From Tubulanus polymorphus (Eukaryota; Nemertea; Palaeonemertea; Tubulaniformes; Tubulanidae): a stretch of DNA of 64,000 nucleotides. The translations under genes were made by a program, and so were the position numbers. The stretch covers positions 12,133,951 through 12,197,950 of the forward strand of contig NC_134035.1 of NCBI RefSeq assembly GCF_964204645.1, given 5' to 3'. The notes beneath the pieces are model-generated. The model saw only the letters and a program-made list of their open reading frames with translations, was not told the DNA's origin and made no database searches. Below, in pieces: positions 46,865 through 59,511 of this stretch (its first letter is position 1; every line of letters starts with the position of its first letter).

Positions 46865-48937
46865 ATGTCAATTAAAACTCGACGAGGAAATTCAAGACGC
46901 GGTGTCGGACCATTAGAAGCGGTTGTGATCACGTGTTGTGGTATGTTAGATTATTTACTGATACAAAGTCTGTTTAACACTGCTGGAATACTCGTACCGG
47001 AATGGATGCAGTATTTCAACGCCGGAAGTGCCACAGTCGCGTGGGTCGGTGCATCTATCACCGGCTCTACGTTTCTTTTCAGTCAGTATCCAATACAGCA
47101 ATGAATAATTCACTTTACCAGAATCTTCGTAAAAAGTGTAGATGCTTTTTGTATACTATTTTTGTAGGCCCGTTTGGTAGTTTGTTGGTGAAACAATTCG
47201 GTTTACGTCCAATGTTGGTTTCGTCTGGTGTACTATGCAGTTTATCTATCGTATTGTCGGCATTAGCAACGCGTTTATACATTGTCATTATCTGCTGGAC
47301 AGTTTCAGGTACGATATACGTTACTGCTTCGGGATCATCGTTAAAAAAAATTTCCCCTCACCGTGATCTAAATCAACCCAGCCGAATAGTGGGTCCTGCG
47401 GAAGATCTTCACCCGACTGAGGAGCGGGTTATCGGGGAAGATATCCACCCGACTGAGTAGCGAGTTCTTGGAGAAGATCTTCACCCAACTGAGGGGTAAA
47501 ATCCTTGGGATCATCGATATCTTCAAACAATCACTTCAGATTTAAATATATTTGCACATTCACAAAATATCGACGTTACTGCAACTATCTGCAGTGAATG
47601 TATTAACAGCGATTGATAATAATTTGATTGTCTATTACAGGTTTTTGTATCGCGGTTCACATAGCTCCCGTCGCTTCTTATGTACTAACTCGATTCGGGA
47701 GACACAGAGCGTTAGCTAACGGTATCGTAGCACTAGGTGCCGCCACAGGTTCATTGATATACCCCATCATTATCAATCAACTATTAGAACATTACGATTG
47801 GAGAGGATGTCTGGTGATTATCGGCGGGATCGCCTTAAACCTGGCGCCTCTAACCATGGTGAACCGCAACTGGTCGACTAGGGGGCGCTCGAGAGCAATT
47901 GTGGCCGCGGAAGACGGTGTTCTATTGGAAGCGCTTAAAACTAACGAAATAAACCCGGAAAGAGATGCAAAAACAAGGAAAGAAAAAGAAATCCGTATGG
48001 AATATTCGCGATGGGTGATATTTAAAGAATCCTTACAACTGACTTTATTCAAAAAACCGTTCATGATCACGATGTTATTGCACACGTCAGTGTCTTATAT
48101 GGCTGTGTCTATTATAGTAATACATATGGTCGCCGGGTTTAAAGAGTTGATGAATCTTGAGAGTGACGAAGCTCGTATGACCGTAACCGCGTTCGGAGTT
48201 GGGAACATTATCGGTCGGGTGCTGATTTCACTCTTAGCCCATCACAAATCTATAGACACGTTCACTGTGTATATATTTGGCAATCTATTCGTTGGTCTTA
48301 TCGCTTTAGCGCCGGTTTGTCGAGGGTTCGTCGCGGCTATGTGTCTCAGCGGGTTCGTCGGGTTTTCCCTGGCGTCGTTCGGTTGTTTACTGCAGGTAGT
48401 TCTCGTTGAAGTGTTCGGCGAACGATTGGTGCTGATGGCTTACAGTTACGCCATCTTGACTGGCGGTTTTGGATACATAGCTGGAGGACCGATAGCAGGT
48501 AGGTTTGAGTAACGTTCTTTGATTGTTTGGGGAAAGTTATATATACTTCAAAAACCAACCTTGGAAAAACGTTCACTCATTCCCCAGATAGCTGCAGATA
48601 TTCGTTCCTATAACATGAGGGCTGGGGGCATCTTCTAAGATTTAAAGCAATCTTCGGCTGGTTATTGCGTGTTGGGTGGATCAGCACAAGTCCAAATTTT
48701 AACCGATGTAATTGAATAAATCATGCAGTCGTTTCTATTTCAGGATCGATTTACGATCATTGGCTCGATTACTCGTATTCGTTTTATTTGAGTTCGGCTC
48801 TGGCAGTCGGCGGTACTCTAATCATATTCCCGAATTGGTTTAATCACCTCAGAAGATTGTACAAAGGACAGAATTCGAGCGGTGAACTATCTCCAGAAAC
48901 TAAAGATTGGATCGCTTCGCAAATAACTCTTACTTGA
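46865..48937 (+). CDS. Monocarboxylate-transporter-like protein (SLC16 family, MFS)
   Basis: Four exons (46865-47081, 47168-47308, 47641-48498, 48744-48937) encode about 469 residues in frame (1410 bases; all junctions phase 1). The protein is a plasma-membrane carrier of the major facilitator superfamily with about 12 transmembrane segments. The conserved segment RHRALANGIVALGAATGS matches the SLC16 signature after TM4, and SPFGSLLVKQFGLRP fits the TM2-TM3 loop. The usual N-terminal DGGWGW motif is replaced by GVGPLEAVV, so it is a divergent member and its substrate cannot be predicted. The central loop is long and charged (ERDAKTRKEKEIRME). The start is the first in-frame ATG after the TA repeat. 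The first-exon donor (TTTTCA|GTCAGT) is weaker than usual. Confidence 0.9.
47401..47508 (+). repeat. Three tandem 36-bp units in a transporter intron
   Basis: Units start at 47401, 47437 and 47473, each with GAAGAT, CCACCC-like and ACTGAG blocks. The length is a multiple of three, but the array lies in an intron and contains stops. Confidence 0.85.
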
Positions 48938-51764
48938 AATGAAACATTTCTATATTCCAGTTTTATTTGTGTTTTTACGTCAAAAATACACAATAACCAA
49001 TAATTTCACTTGGTGTTTCATAAGATATTTCACTCGAGTTGAGAATCGAAGACTTTTTTCACGGAGAAATGATAATGAAATCCGTTCAAATATCCAACTT
49101 CAAATCGTTTTAACACGATAAACACGTGGTCACGAAGTCGAACCCAACACAAAATTCGCATAACACGGACATTTTTAGATAAAAATATAAACCATTAAGA
49201 AAACCTATATAGAAAGAGCTTAATGATCTCGAAATGATTAGAGACGTGATTAATGGTAATATTACAGTGGGAGGATGGTCATAATACACATATGTTGAAC
49301 AAACCCCCGGTGAACCCCACACGTACACTCAGACTCCGCGGAACAACTGAGTAATAACTCTCGCTTCGATGATAAGATTAACATATACACCTGTACAATC
49401 TACGTACACCACAGCAGGTTTTAAAGTTCAGAATAATCCCTCTTGAAGACCTGTAATATTTCTGCAAGAAGAAGAAATAGATTTCAAGACTCCGCGTATA
49501 CACTACTGTTGCAATCGTGATCGTATATTGAGAATTACAGCGATCGAACTGTGTTTATAAACAATAGACTGGTAAATTCGACGATACATCAGAAACCGGA
49601 GGATCCAGTTCCCCAGTTTTGAGTAAGTGTTAACTATGAGTTAGAATCAGTTCATTTCAAATGTTTCAACCTTAGTCGAGTTGAATCAAAACTGTGGAAC
49701 GGGTCCTGGTCATATTGATTGTAGTGTCATCTAGACGCCGGTTGGTTATTAGTTATTGAGAATTACAAGTGTTGTTTTCAATTCGACATCGCGCTCGTAC
49801 TGTAGAGGAGCGTATATAGTGATTCAGAAGATCGAGGAATTTAATTTCAGTTTATGCAGGTGGAAGGTAACAGTAATCGCAGGTAAGAGGATCTGATAGT
49901 TCCATAGAAAACGTCAAAATCCTCTTTTAGTTTTACTTCGAGGTAAACGGCCTCTTTAGTTTTACTTATATTTACTTATAATAATGAATATGTGTAAAAT
50001 GCTGCCGTTATCTTGAATTCATTTTCGGTGCCTATTGTGGCCTAAATAAACAATCGACACTACAGTAGCCAGTCCACCCACAAAACGCTTGGTGGCAGAC
50101 TGCGAGATAAACCTGGCAAGTGAGGATGACTAGCCACGGTGTGACAGAAAATACGAGGTCGTCTCGCAACCAACTAAGCGGTGCAATCGGTTGTAAGTGG
50201 GTTCTCAGGTCGCGGATCATCAGAAGGCCGACCTTAAGTGCGTTTTGGTACTGATACTGTTGTCCTCTGAAATAAAATTCAACTTCAGCTACTGTTGATA
50301 TATCGTGATATTACGACGATTCAGACATAACGTGCAGCAGATTTAGTATACATAACATGAAACTGATATTTACGGAAGAGAAATTTATGATATTATCACT
50401 AATCAGAACACGGCTAATTATATCTATTCAACTATAGCTCCCTATACTGTATTAATATACAAGCACTTATTTGGTATTAACTGATAATGATATGCAGGTC
50501 TGATGTATAATTCACTATATTTTCAGTGCATGTATCTGAGTGTGGATCTCTCGGAATTATTGAAGAGGTGGAATACGCACATGATACAGAACAACACGGG
50601 CGTCAGGAGACTAATCTAAAGGCGTTAATTCACCGGATAAAACACGCGATAAGAACATCTACACGAGTTAAGTGATTATTGAATTACCGATGTTTAAATT
50701 CACACTACACCGCCGCCGCCGCCGCTGCCATCAGTGTGCAAGTTGAACTATCGTGAGAAAATCCGTTCTCTTTTTCTCTTGGTGCCCGTTCTCTTGTTAA
50801 ACAAACTGTCGATTGATAACGCATCGTTTTTGAGACAGGTTACACACGCGCGCTCGTTCGGAGAACATTCAAAAACCAACTCAACTAACCACGTTCTAAA
50901 GGGTAAATGGTCTTTTGCATAGAGCTTCGTTGTAGCAAGGTTGTCGCATGGATTCTAAAACAGTTCAGGATCCATGGTTCGAGGCATCTTTTCGCAGCTT
51001 CTATGACATTTAAAACGCCTCTCCATAAAACTCGATGTTTAACTTTGCGAAACCTCGTCACTACAGGTTTTCTTTGACATTTTCTAATTCGGTCGACTTA
51101 ATTTCCTGCCATCAGATGAAGAATGGTAAACAACTATATACACAGCATATGCGGGGGTCTTACCAAAGCAATTGCCATCATTTTTGATAATCGAGATAAA
51201 ACTGCTTGAATCTAATGAACGTTTTATCGAATTTCAATGGGGTTTACGAATCAAACATCCAGATAGTAAAACAACGATAACAAACAAAGAGATTTACTGA
51301 CAATGAATTGATTCAGTTTCACTACGTATCGATTGTAGGCCGCACCCTTTTTCAGTTACCCTAACCGTATAGAAAAGTTTCTCGCATTCGATCTCGTATT
51401 CGTGAACTTCCCCAGATCGCGTTTCGACCGTTTCTTTTCCGGTATAGAAAAGAGATCTCGGAAACAACACGTCAATTGGCAATATCGTGTGAACAAGTTG
51501 CGTGTGACTGCGAGCTGCGAGCAAGCGTAAATTAGCATACGATTTTGTTCATTGGACGGAACGCCGCTGAACGCTTTGTTATTCAGAAACCATGACGTCG
51601 TGAATTATCGAAAAAATGACATTTCGCATTGTTCCGATACGTCAAAGGATGCTTTTATTTTGATTAGAACGAAAATATATTTAAACAATGACTCGAGTGT
51701 AGGCTTGATTCACCGCCGTCTAAAAAACTTCAAAAACCACCGCAAACTCGCTAGTAATAATAAG
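48938..51764. other. Intergenic spacer
   Basis: It contains a palindromic MITE (49600-49708), a repeat-like stretch near 50040-50220, and a CCG microsatellite (about 50711-50726). I see no gene. The last few hundred bases should include the promoter of the beta-lactamase-like gene, but no clear TATA box was found. Confidence 0.5.
49600..49708. mobile_element. Palindromic MITE, copy 4 of the AGTTCCACAG family
   Basis: The ends are AGGATCCAGTTCC and GGAACGGGTCCTG; the internal palindrome is more diverged than in copies 1-3. Confidence 0.65.
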
Positions 51765-54700
51765 ATGCCGGCTTTTAACCGGTTAATGTCGTCTGGAATA
51801 GTACAGCTATGCGCTATGGTTATCATCGGTTTCTTACTGACGCCGTCGCGATGTTGGGAACACGAAAAACAAGTTGATGAATTCGTGGATTCGGTGATGA
51901 AGTGCGGTGATATTCCCGGATTGAGTTTGGCCGTCGTTAGAGACGGTCGGGTCCTGTTGACTAAAGGTTACGGTTTCGCCGACGTAGAAAACCGAGAAGC
52001 GGCGACGAAAAATACGAAATTTCTGATCGCTTCGTTGACGAAAGCGTTTACGAGTACGTTACTAGCAGAACTTCTTCACAAAACGAGGTAAATATAGAAT
52101 TATCAAACTCGGGATTCAGTTCCACAAACATGACTTAAAGTTCAATGACTTAAAGCTCACTCCGAGTTGAAATCGTTTTTTCTAAGTTGATTCGGTCAAA
52201 TCTGAATTCAGAACTGTGGACGGGATTCTGACGCGTACAGAACGTTGTTAATTCTGACCCACCCTTTGTATCATGGCGACGATGGTTTCGCCTTGTATTT
52301 ACTTCAATATTGATGGAATTCAAAGAAATGAACAAAGTCTTTTTTTATTGGTCTCACCCTTGTCGTTTTCTAAAGGGTTGCTAATTTTGCGCTATGTAAA
52401 TACTAAACGTACGAATTTGATTATTGATTATAAGGTTATATATTTGCATATTAGATACAGCTATAGCCTGCTTGACAATATTCGAAAGAGAAATCCATAA
52501 CTCGAGAGGAGACATTGCACAATATGTAGCCACGGCGAAAAAATGCGATGGTCTATATTTGATAATATTTGTAACATCGTTATGAAATCGTTAACGCAAT
52601 GATATTATGATAACACGAATGAAACTAATTCAAATTGCATTAGTGACGAATACCGAATTAAACAATACTAAAAAACGTAGCAACTTAGAAAACAATGGAA
52701 GATCAAATATCATACTATAACCATTCCGGTTATATCTGACCTTTTCCATCTCGTATGATACGTCATTTCATGTTAATTTCGAATGCTTATAAACAATCTA
52801 CTGAATAAAAGTTGCATTTGAACTTGGTAATATGTGACCTTTTCCACGCTGTTTAAATATGATATAGAACTGGCGGAAATCGGGTTCGAATCCCGTTATA
52901 TGAATATGTGTAGATATATATATATGGATGGATTGATCATAATTTCTAACGATATCTGACTTCAGATTCGGCGCGCAAATGAGAGAGAATCAAGGGAGTC
53001 TAAATACATATACATGTACCACAGCGTCTATACCATCATGATGCATGGGCCTTCATTAGATGACTATGTTAATCGGTTTTATTTGATTACTAGTCATTTA
53101 CGGAACAATTAACTTTGATACTTTTTGCTCTTTTTATGAGGGTCACCACGCCAGCAATAATAGTTTGCTAAGTTCCCCAGATAAACCGAAAAAAAAACGG
53201 ATGTATGAGAGCTTCTTAAAGATAATTTATATCCTAGTGATCTAATAGTGATATCTATTGTTAATAATATAGCATTCATTAGAAAAGGGATTCAAGGTTG
53301 CATAACATGTATAAATGCATAATGCATACATACGTGTATATAAGTATCTTTGTTCTGCGCGTAATGTCTTTTCGCTAGTGGAAAAATTTGTCATTTTCCA
53401 CATTATCCACCTCGACGCAGCGTAATCCGCTATGGACGCATTTGTTGAGCGCAACACAGTAATCATCATTTAGCCCGCGGCTTAGAATAACACGTCGTTA
53501 TTTGGACGTTATTTTTATTGTCGGCCATTAAAGTCTAGTAACTTGTTAATGAGTTGAGTTTGATTGATTGAGGTGATTATCACAAGACAACAAATACCAG
53601 ATCGCTGCTGCTGTTGCTCCTGTTCCGCGTCTATTCTCTAATGTCTGCATCAGCACGTCCGGGAGGGAACCTGACATATTAATGGAGCGACATTATTCCT
53701 GAGATGGGTTCTCTACGAATATTATTGTAGAAAAAGAAAAAAGTCTGAAAATGAAGATTGGCAGGAGAGAAACCAAAATTTTGTGTTTTTGGTTTCTCTG
53801 ATAATGCCGAGTTTACTCGAAACTCCGAAACTCGAAACTCTGTCAGAAATAAATAGTTCAATCATCAACTGTGGGTTTATTCTTATTAACTCTGAATACT
53901 GAGATTAATACCAGTTGCGTTTTATACGTATTTGTTCAGCAACTGAGAACTGTTTTTTTAATTATAATTGGCAGGTACACGTGGTCGACACCGATCAGAG
54001 AAATTCTCGGTGAAAGTTTCTACATCGGTAATCGATATATAAGCGATAATATAAATCTGATTGATATTCTATCACATCGAACTGGATTTCCGACCAGTAA
54101 CATGCTGTGGATGGCGGAGAAATTTACAACCGAACAGTTAGTACAGTAAGTATCCGACAGGCCGAACAGTGAGTACAGTTAGTATCTGACAGGCCGAACA
54201 GTTAGTACAGTAAGTATCTGACAGGCCGAACAGTGAGTACAGTAAGTATCTGACAGGCCCGATCACCACAGCAAAGGCACACATCGCAACAAACCTAAGA
54301 GCCCGACACAAAACTATTTTTTCAATTAGAATACTTATGTAATTAAGTAATTAAGAAATTATGTTTTGATATTTGAAATATCTTAGAATTGAAATTTTAG
54401 TCATACCATATATAACAGCGATATACGAAGTTATATTCAAAAGCACTTCCCTGGAAGAACTTTTGCAATGTTGAACCACTTGAAGCATTGAACCCTTTCA
54501 TTTCCCTCAGCGAGAACATAACATTTCATCTGAGTTTAACCAGATATCCAATTGACTTTGGGAAACCGAAAAACCCACTTACACTCTTGAAGCCCAGGGG
54601 AGAAGCAAACCTTTTTTACCCTTCAGATGCGCGAGAATGATATCTTCAGGTTGATCTGTCTGCATAAAGAAACCCCGGTAGGCCATTAAGAGATCCCTAA

Positions 54701-57700
54701 AGCTCCTGGTGCCCTTTCTTTTGTTTATCTTGAAAACGAATTTGAAACAGTATCTTATCGTTATCTTATAAAAGGAATACTAGTGGGAAAACAATGAATA
54801 TATTTTATAATTTGCATATCAACCTCTGGGCATGTGACTTCTATATCGGAGAATGGAGCGATTTAGTCACCACACCGGACCGTTTGTCATCGGCGGACTG
54901 GTCTCATACAGATCAAACTTTGAAACTAATAAGTCACTTCAGCTCAATTTATCGTCTAGTAACGCTTGTTTGCTCTATGGACTAAAAGAGCTGCTCTCGG
55001 AGATTCCTAGCAACGGGTATTTTAGATTATATACCAGAGAACATGGAATAACTAGATGAGGATATGGTTAGATTCTTGGCTAAACCGAGTTGATTTTGGA
55101 TCATTAATCCTGGATCCTGTCGATGGCTACAGTATGTAGACAAGGTAGTTCTTGATTCACCTGAACTACTTCTTATTGTAGAACTGATTTCCTATATAGT
55201 TCTGATCACATGTGCAGCTCGCTATGTCTATACAATAGAAACTATTAATTATCCATTTATTTGAAATAAGGCAATGACTATGCTGTAAGTAATTATACAA
55301 TACCTCACTGTACTAATTACTGATGATATAAACCTAATTATGAGAGACTATATGTCGAGTTACGTGTTCATTATCCCAAAAACCATCCCCGACATTCTCC
55401 ACAAAATCACCGCTCTCCAATGAAACCAAGTTCCTGCATGATATCTCGACCTATTTAGATTTATCGAAAAATACCATAGTGAAAATAGAAACAAATCAAT
55501 CGTAAAACAAATCTGAATTGAGAAGGCATTTTGATTATAATTATTCCCCCGAATGTCCTTACATAAATGCTAACGACAAGTTTCTTACACAAAGATGAAT
55601 ATCCGAATCCAAACTAATGATTTTTTCCAATTATCAAAGACTTTGCTGAATCGAATAGAAGAACCATTTTCTAAAGTGAACGTTCCACAATATCTTAAAT
55701 CAGTCGATTATCTTATTGTCATGCATTTTTATTTGTAGACAACTGCGCTACATGAAACCGAATAAACCATTCCGATCAAACTTTAGTTACAACAACGTCA
55801 TGTTCATTCTCGCCGGCCATATTGCTTCCGTTTTAGGTGGCGACACCTATGAGCGGTTGTTATTCAAACACGTGATTAGACGTTTGAACATGACCGACAC
55901 GGCGAATGTCGCTGAATCGGCGCCGAATAAGAACTTTTCACGTTCGTATAAATTCGATCGTAGCGATGGAAGTCGACAAACACGGCCCTGGAGGTCACAT
56001 AGGTTCGTATTACTACTATCAAGGTGTGGATTTAGGGGGGTGGTCTCTGCGGGGTCTGAACTCCGGCCTTCACACTGAAGTTGCCCTTTTCATCGAGACA
56101 AACATCGTTAAAACCCGAAATTGCAATTATCGGATTTATTTCCAGAAAAAAGAAAAAAAGAATCCGCGACGTTTTCGGGATTTTCAAATTTCGTGCGCTC
56201 GAAAAGATTGAAAATCGCCCTATCTTGACTAAAATTCAGCTTCAGTGTCCTGAAAATAATGAAATGCTCTTTTTGTAATTCTCTGCGCATTTTTTCAGAT
56301 AGAAAATATTTTAGTAGTAAATATACGATATAGTAATGAAGTACGTGTATATGGCTTCATATATCCTAGGAAAAAAATGGACATGCTTCCACTGGCCTTT
56401 TCATTGAAAAGTTTTCGCGTGCAGAACAGTCCGCAGAGCCGCCATAGCGTAACAATAACGTGAGCTTTTGTCGAACATGCCACGATCTGGTTTGTACCAG
56501 AACGATCAAAAACCGACATATCTCGTCGATCTAAAGATTGCACATGACTGGTCTGTGGAAGGGCTGTTTGACATCGCAGAGCATGATCTATTATTGGGGG
56601 CCGTAGTCACCTAAGTTAATGATTTCAAAACCAGAGGTGCCACGACGAAAGTTTTCGCATCTGAATAGAATTCTGTAATGAATGACCACAATTTCGGTTC
56701 ACCTTATTACAAATGTATATCTACGTTATTTTGGATCAATGCTTCAAATGTAACAAGTCTTTTAATTTTCTTACCGGTTTTTAATAATTCAACCCTAACT
56801 ATTGCGTTTCTTCGATTCTAAGGAACCAAGCAGAATCTGGACCTGCTGCGTCTCTATGTTCGACTGCCGAAGATATGGCCAAATGGTTGATGTTCCATTT
56901 GGAAAATATGCGCGGCGGCGGTGAATGGGCACAAAACAATCAACTGTATAAAGACTTGTATAAATCTCATAATGTTATCGAGGAAGATTGGAACATATTT
57001 CGATCGGACTCGATGCCCGTATCCGCAGTTTATAACTACGGTTTGGGCTGGTTCTCAGGAGCACAGGACGGTACGTCACAATGATAACCTACAGGGATAA
57101 CTTGCACAGTCATTACTAAACCAGTCTCCTTAGACCATCGATATGAAAAAGTCTAGTTTATGCGTCAATGATTTTAAGACCAACAGTTCTGTGGCCAATC
57201 TAACTACTTAAGACCAATCTTAAGATTTAAGACCATTTTTGATTGGACTTAAGTTACAACTATGCAAGGTGATATATATCTAGGCATTTCTTTCGATGGT
57301 AGAATTTTGAAACACATCTCATCAATCTGGTGAGTGACACTAAGTTCCTTAACGATAACCTACCAGATGTGATCGATACGTTTTTTTCGCAGTGTTTGAT
57401 AACATCTAGAAATAACTTTAATCTATTCAAACATATCCAAAACTTCAAAGTTCCAAAGAATATGCCCAAAATGTAGCAAATGAATGTTTTGAATTCGCTT
57501 TTGATTTTTGTTGTTGTTTATTTCTATAGGTTATAGGTCGGCATATCATTACGGATGGCTTCTCGATTTCTATTCGCGCCTTTTATTATTTCCGACAAAA
57601 AACTTCGCCATTTTCGTCAGCATAAACGGCAACGGAAAAGGCCAGCGTAATCGGCATTTATTCAACATTCATTGTTTCATCAGCGATTTATTACTGGGAG

Positions 57701-58257
57701 AAACTCCCTGGCTGAACAGCACTAACGTCTGCAGTCCAAAGACAACGTCCGGGCGAACACGCGCGACCAGTGAGACAGATAGTAAAATCAGCTTACAACC
57801 AGTTTTCTATAGTATTCCGAACTACGACGAATTAGAAGGAAACTATGGCAACGCATTGTATGCAAATTTAACGATCCTCTACGAGTGGCGAGCGCGCCAG
57901 TTGCGTCTAAAATACGGAAATTACGTAGACTTGATACTCGCCGAAACGACGGTGAAAGATAGATTTTCGATAGCGCCGGTCGAACCGATATCGATGTTGT
58001 TATGCGTTTACGACGATTACCTCGTGTTCGGTCGGGATAAATCGGCGAAAATCGATTCGCTCGAAATTCCGTGTTTCGACGACGGCGTCGAAATCAAATT
58101 CTACAAAAACTTCGTACTTACCGATACGCACCCGGGCGACGAGGTGATACTCGACCAGCAGCCGAGAATTTGTCAAGTTTCATCCGAATCACACCGCTTC
58201 GAAACTCGTAATTACTTCACTATTATGTTGTTCGTCGTCTATCGTTTTTTAATATAA
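51765..58257 (+). CDS. Secreted serine beta-lactamase-like protein (class C/PBP fold)
   Basis: Five exons (51765-52087, 53975-54145, 55739-55993, 56823-57070, 57530-58257) encode about 574 residues in frame (1725 bases). The N-terminus has a hydrophobic signal-like segment (VQLCAMVIIGFLL). The catalytic motifs of the serine beta-lactamase/DD-peptidase fold are present: SxxK as SLTK in exon 1, YxN as SYNN in exon 3, and an HxG-type third motif as YHYG in exon 5. SAEDMAKW-like wording in exon 4 (STAEDMAKW) is typical of animal LACTB-like and gigasin-like proteins. An alternative donor at 56002 would add three residues. The C-terminus ends in a hydrophobic stretch (IMLFVVYRFLI), a possible membrane or GPI signal. 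The substrate is unknown. Exons 4-5 are duplicated downstream. Confidence 0.88.
52088..53974 (+). other. Intron 1 of the beta-lactamase-like gene
   Basis: It holds a decayed palindromic MITE (about 52110-52230) and a tRNA-like B-box, GGGTTCGAATCCCG (52872-52885), without an A-box. I see no exon. Confidence 0.5.
52110..52230. mobile_element. Palindromic MITE, decayed copy 5
   Basis: The ends GGGATTCAGTTCCAC and ACTGTGGACGGGATTC are still inverted; the centre has diverged from the other copies. It sits 22 bases into intron 1. Confidence 0.55.
54132..54259 (+). repeat. Four 32-bp tandem units overlapping a 5' splice site
   Basis: Units begin at 54132, 54164, 54196 and 54228. The first unit overlaps the end of exon 2 of the beta-lactamase-like gene (donor at 54145/54146). 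Units 1, 3 and 4 repeat ACAGTAAGTAT, and unit 2 has ACAGTTAGTAT instead. Confidence 0.85.
54260..55738 (+). other. Remainder of intron 2 of the beta-lactamase-like gene
   Basis: AT-rich sequence without a recognisable repeat or exon. Open stretches near 54794-55059 show no domain. Confidence 0.55.
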
Positions 58258-58890
58258 ACTTGTATAATGAAAATATTTTTACTCGAAGGTAAAGAAGGTA
58301 TGAAGTCTTTCATAAATCAATTTATGAAATACCGATCAAACTTTTGCGGACCAAATCTGTTACGGAACTCAATAGTCGTAATCAGAATATGAATTTACTA
58401 ACCACATTCGAGACTTCATCATAAGAGAGTCAGTAAATGTATGTGAAACATTTGTTCTATGGAAATAAAACATTCAATTAGTGTAAATAGTATCGTTATC
58501 ATACGAATTTTGTCTGGGTATTTTGATCACATAAAAAAATAGATTAAAATTTTCGAGAAATGAGTTTCTGGTGTATGATCTTTACCGTCGAGTGCTGCCC
58601 CTCAATATATCGACAGCGTTGAATATGTGAACTAACTCGACTTGGCAACATTCTTACTGTGGCATACGAGTAATGTTTTAGTTCACATGTTCACCGCTAA
58701 CGATGTGTACAATGGCAGCACTTGACTGTTGATATTTCACGGAGATCAATATTCCTACTGTGGCATGCGAGTAATGGCTGAGTCTTCAGGTCAATACTCT
58801 TCTGACCCTGGCAAGCGAGGAAGGTTGACTTAACGCACCTTCAGTGAGACCATTCATTAATTGAAGATGTAAATCACAATAGACCAATTG
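56176..58890 (+). repeat. Segmental duplication, left copy
   Basis: From 56176, in intron 3, through exons 4-5 and the 3' flank, this sequence reappears at 61287 with an offset of about 5.11 kb. The right copy runs off the window at 64000 (equivalent to about 58893 here), so the true end is unknown. Confidence 0.95.
58464..58469 (+). terminator. Polyadenylation signal of the beta-lactamase-like gene
   Basis: AATAAA lies about 210 bases after the stop codon at 58255-58257. It is duplicated at 63571. Confidence 0.6.
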
Positions 58891-58907
58891 CAAAACACCG
58901 AATAGTT

Positions 58908-59003
58908 TCACTGTGATGTGAATTAAGATTTGATAAGAGTTAAAACAATAACAGTGAACTAATCTTAACTCGGTTAACTCACAACAGTCAATCTGGTTCC
59001 TGG
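58908..59003. mobile_element. Palindromic MITE, strongly decayed copy 6
   Basis: It keeps AACTAATCTTAACTC and GGTTAACTCACAACAG, recalling the AGTTCCACAG family, but the ends have diverged. Confidence 0.4.
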
Positions 59004-59469
59004 ACAGTCTGAATTATTAGAATAAATAAAAGCGAACTAGATTCATGAACTATATTCGACATCGATACCAGAAGAAAACCCTCGATACCGATGAATAAAC
59101 AAGACAATAAGACAAGACATGTTTTATTAATGTTCTAATGTTTTATATTTGTCGGATCCTACACAATATTCCTAACACAGTATCTTTCGATCTCAACTTC
59201 ATCATTTATCATACAAAACATTCTTATATCGAGTTTATCCAGGTTTTTCTTTTTAAGGGATACAAATATTTTCGTAAATAAATTTATTTCATTTAAACGT
59301 TTTTTCAAATATTTTTACATTACATAATATTATTATATTCGCATTCACTCGCCCTCTCGCGCTCGCATTCATCGGATCTTAATCACGCAAATTTCATTTA
59401 TCAGTTTTCAAATCCGGGTTCACATAAATTACACATGTACATAGACTACAGCGCGCACATGACTTCAAC

Positions 59470-59511
59470 GAGTTCCGGTAGACGGCGTTAATCGCAATTC
59501 TACCGGAACTC
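59470..59511. other. Perfect 12-bp inverted repeat, 18-base loop
   Basis: GAGTTCCGGTAG and CTACCGGAACTC are exact reverse complements and could form a stem-loop in RNA or DNA. They stand out as GC-rich in an AT-rich spacer. Confidence 0.6.

Noticed and set aside
52872-52885. Possible tRNA gene (GGGTTCGAATCCCG)
   Set aside because: A good B-box and T-arm-like sequence, but no A-box, acceptor stem or anticodon arm could be drawn; more likely a SINE remnant.
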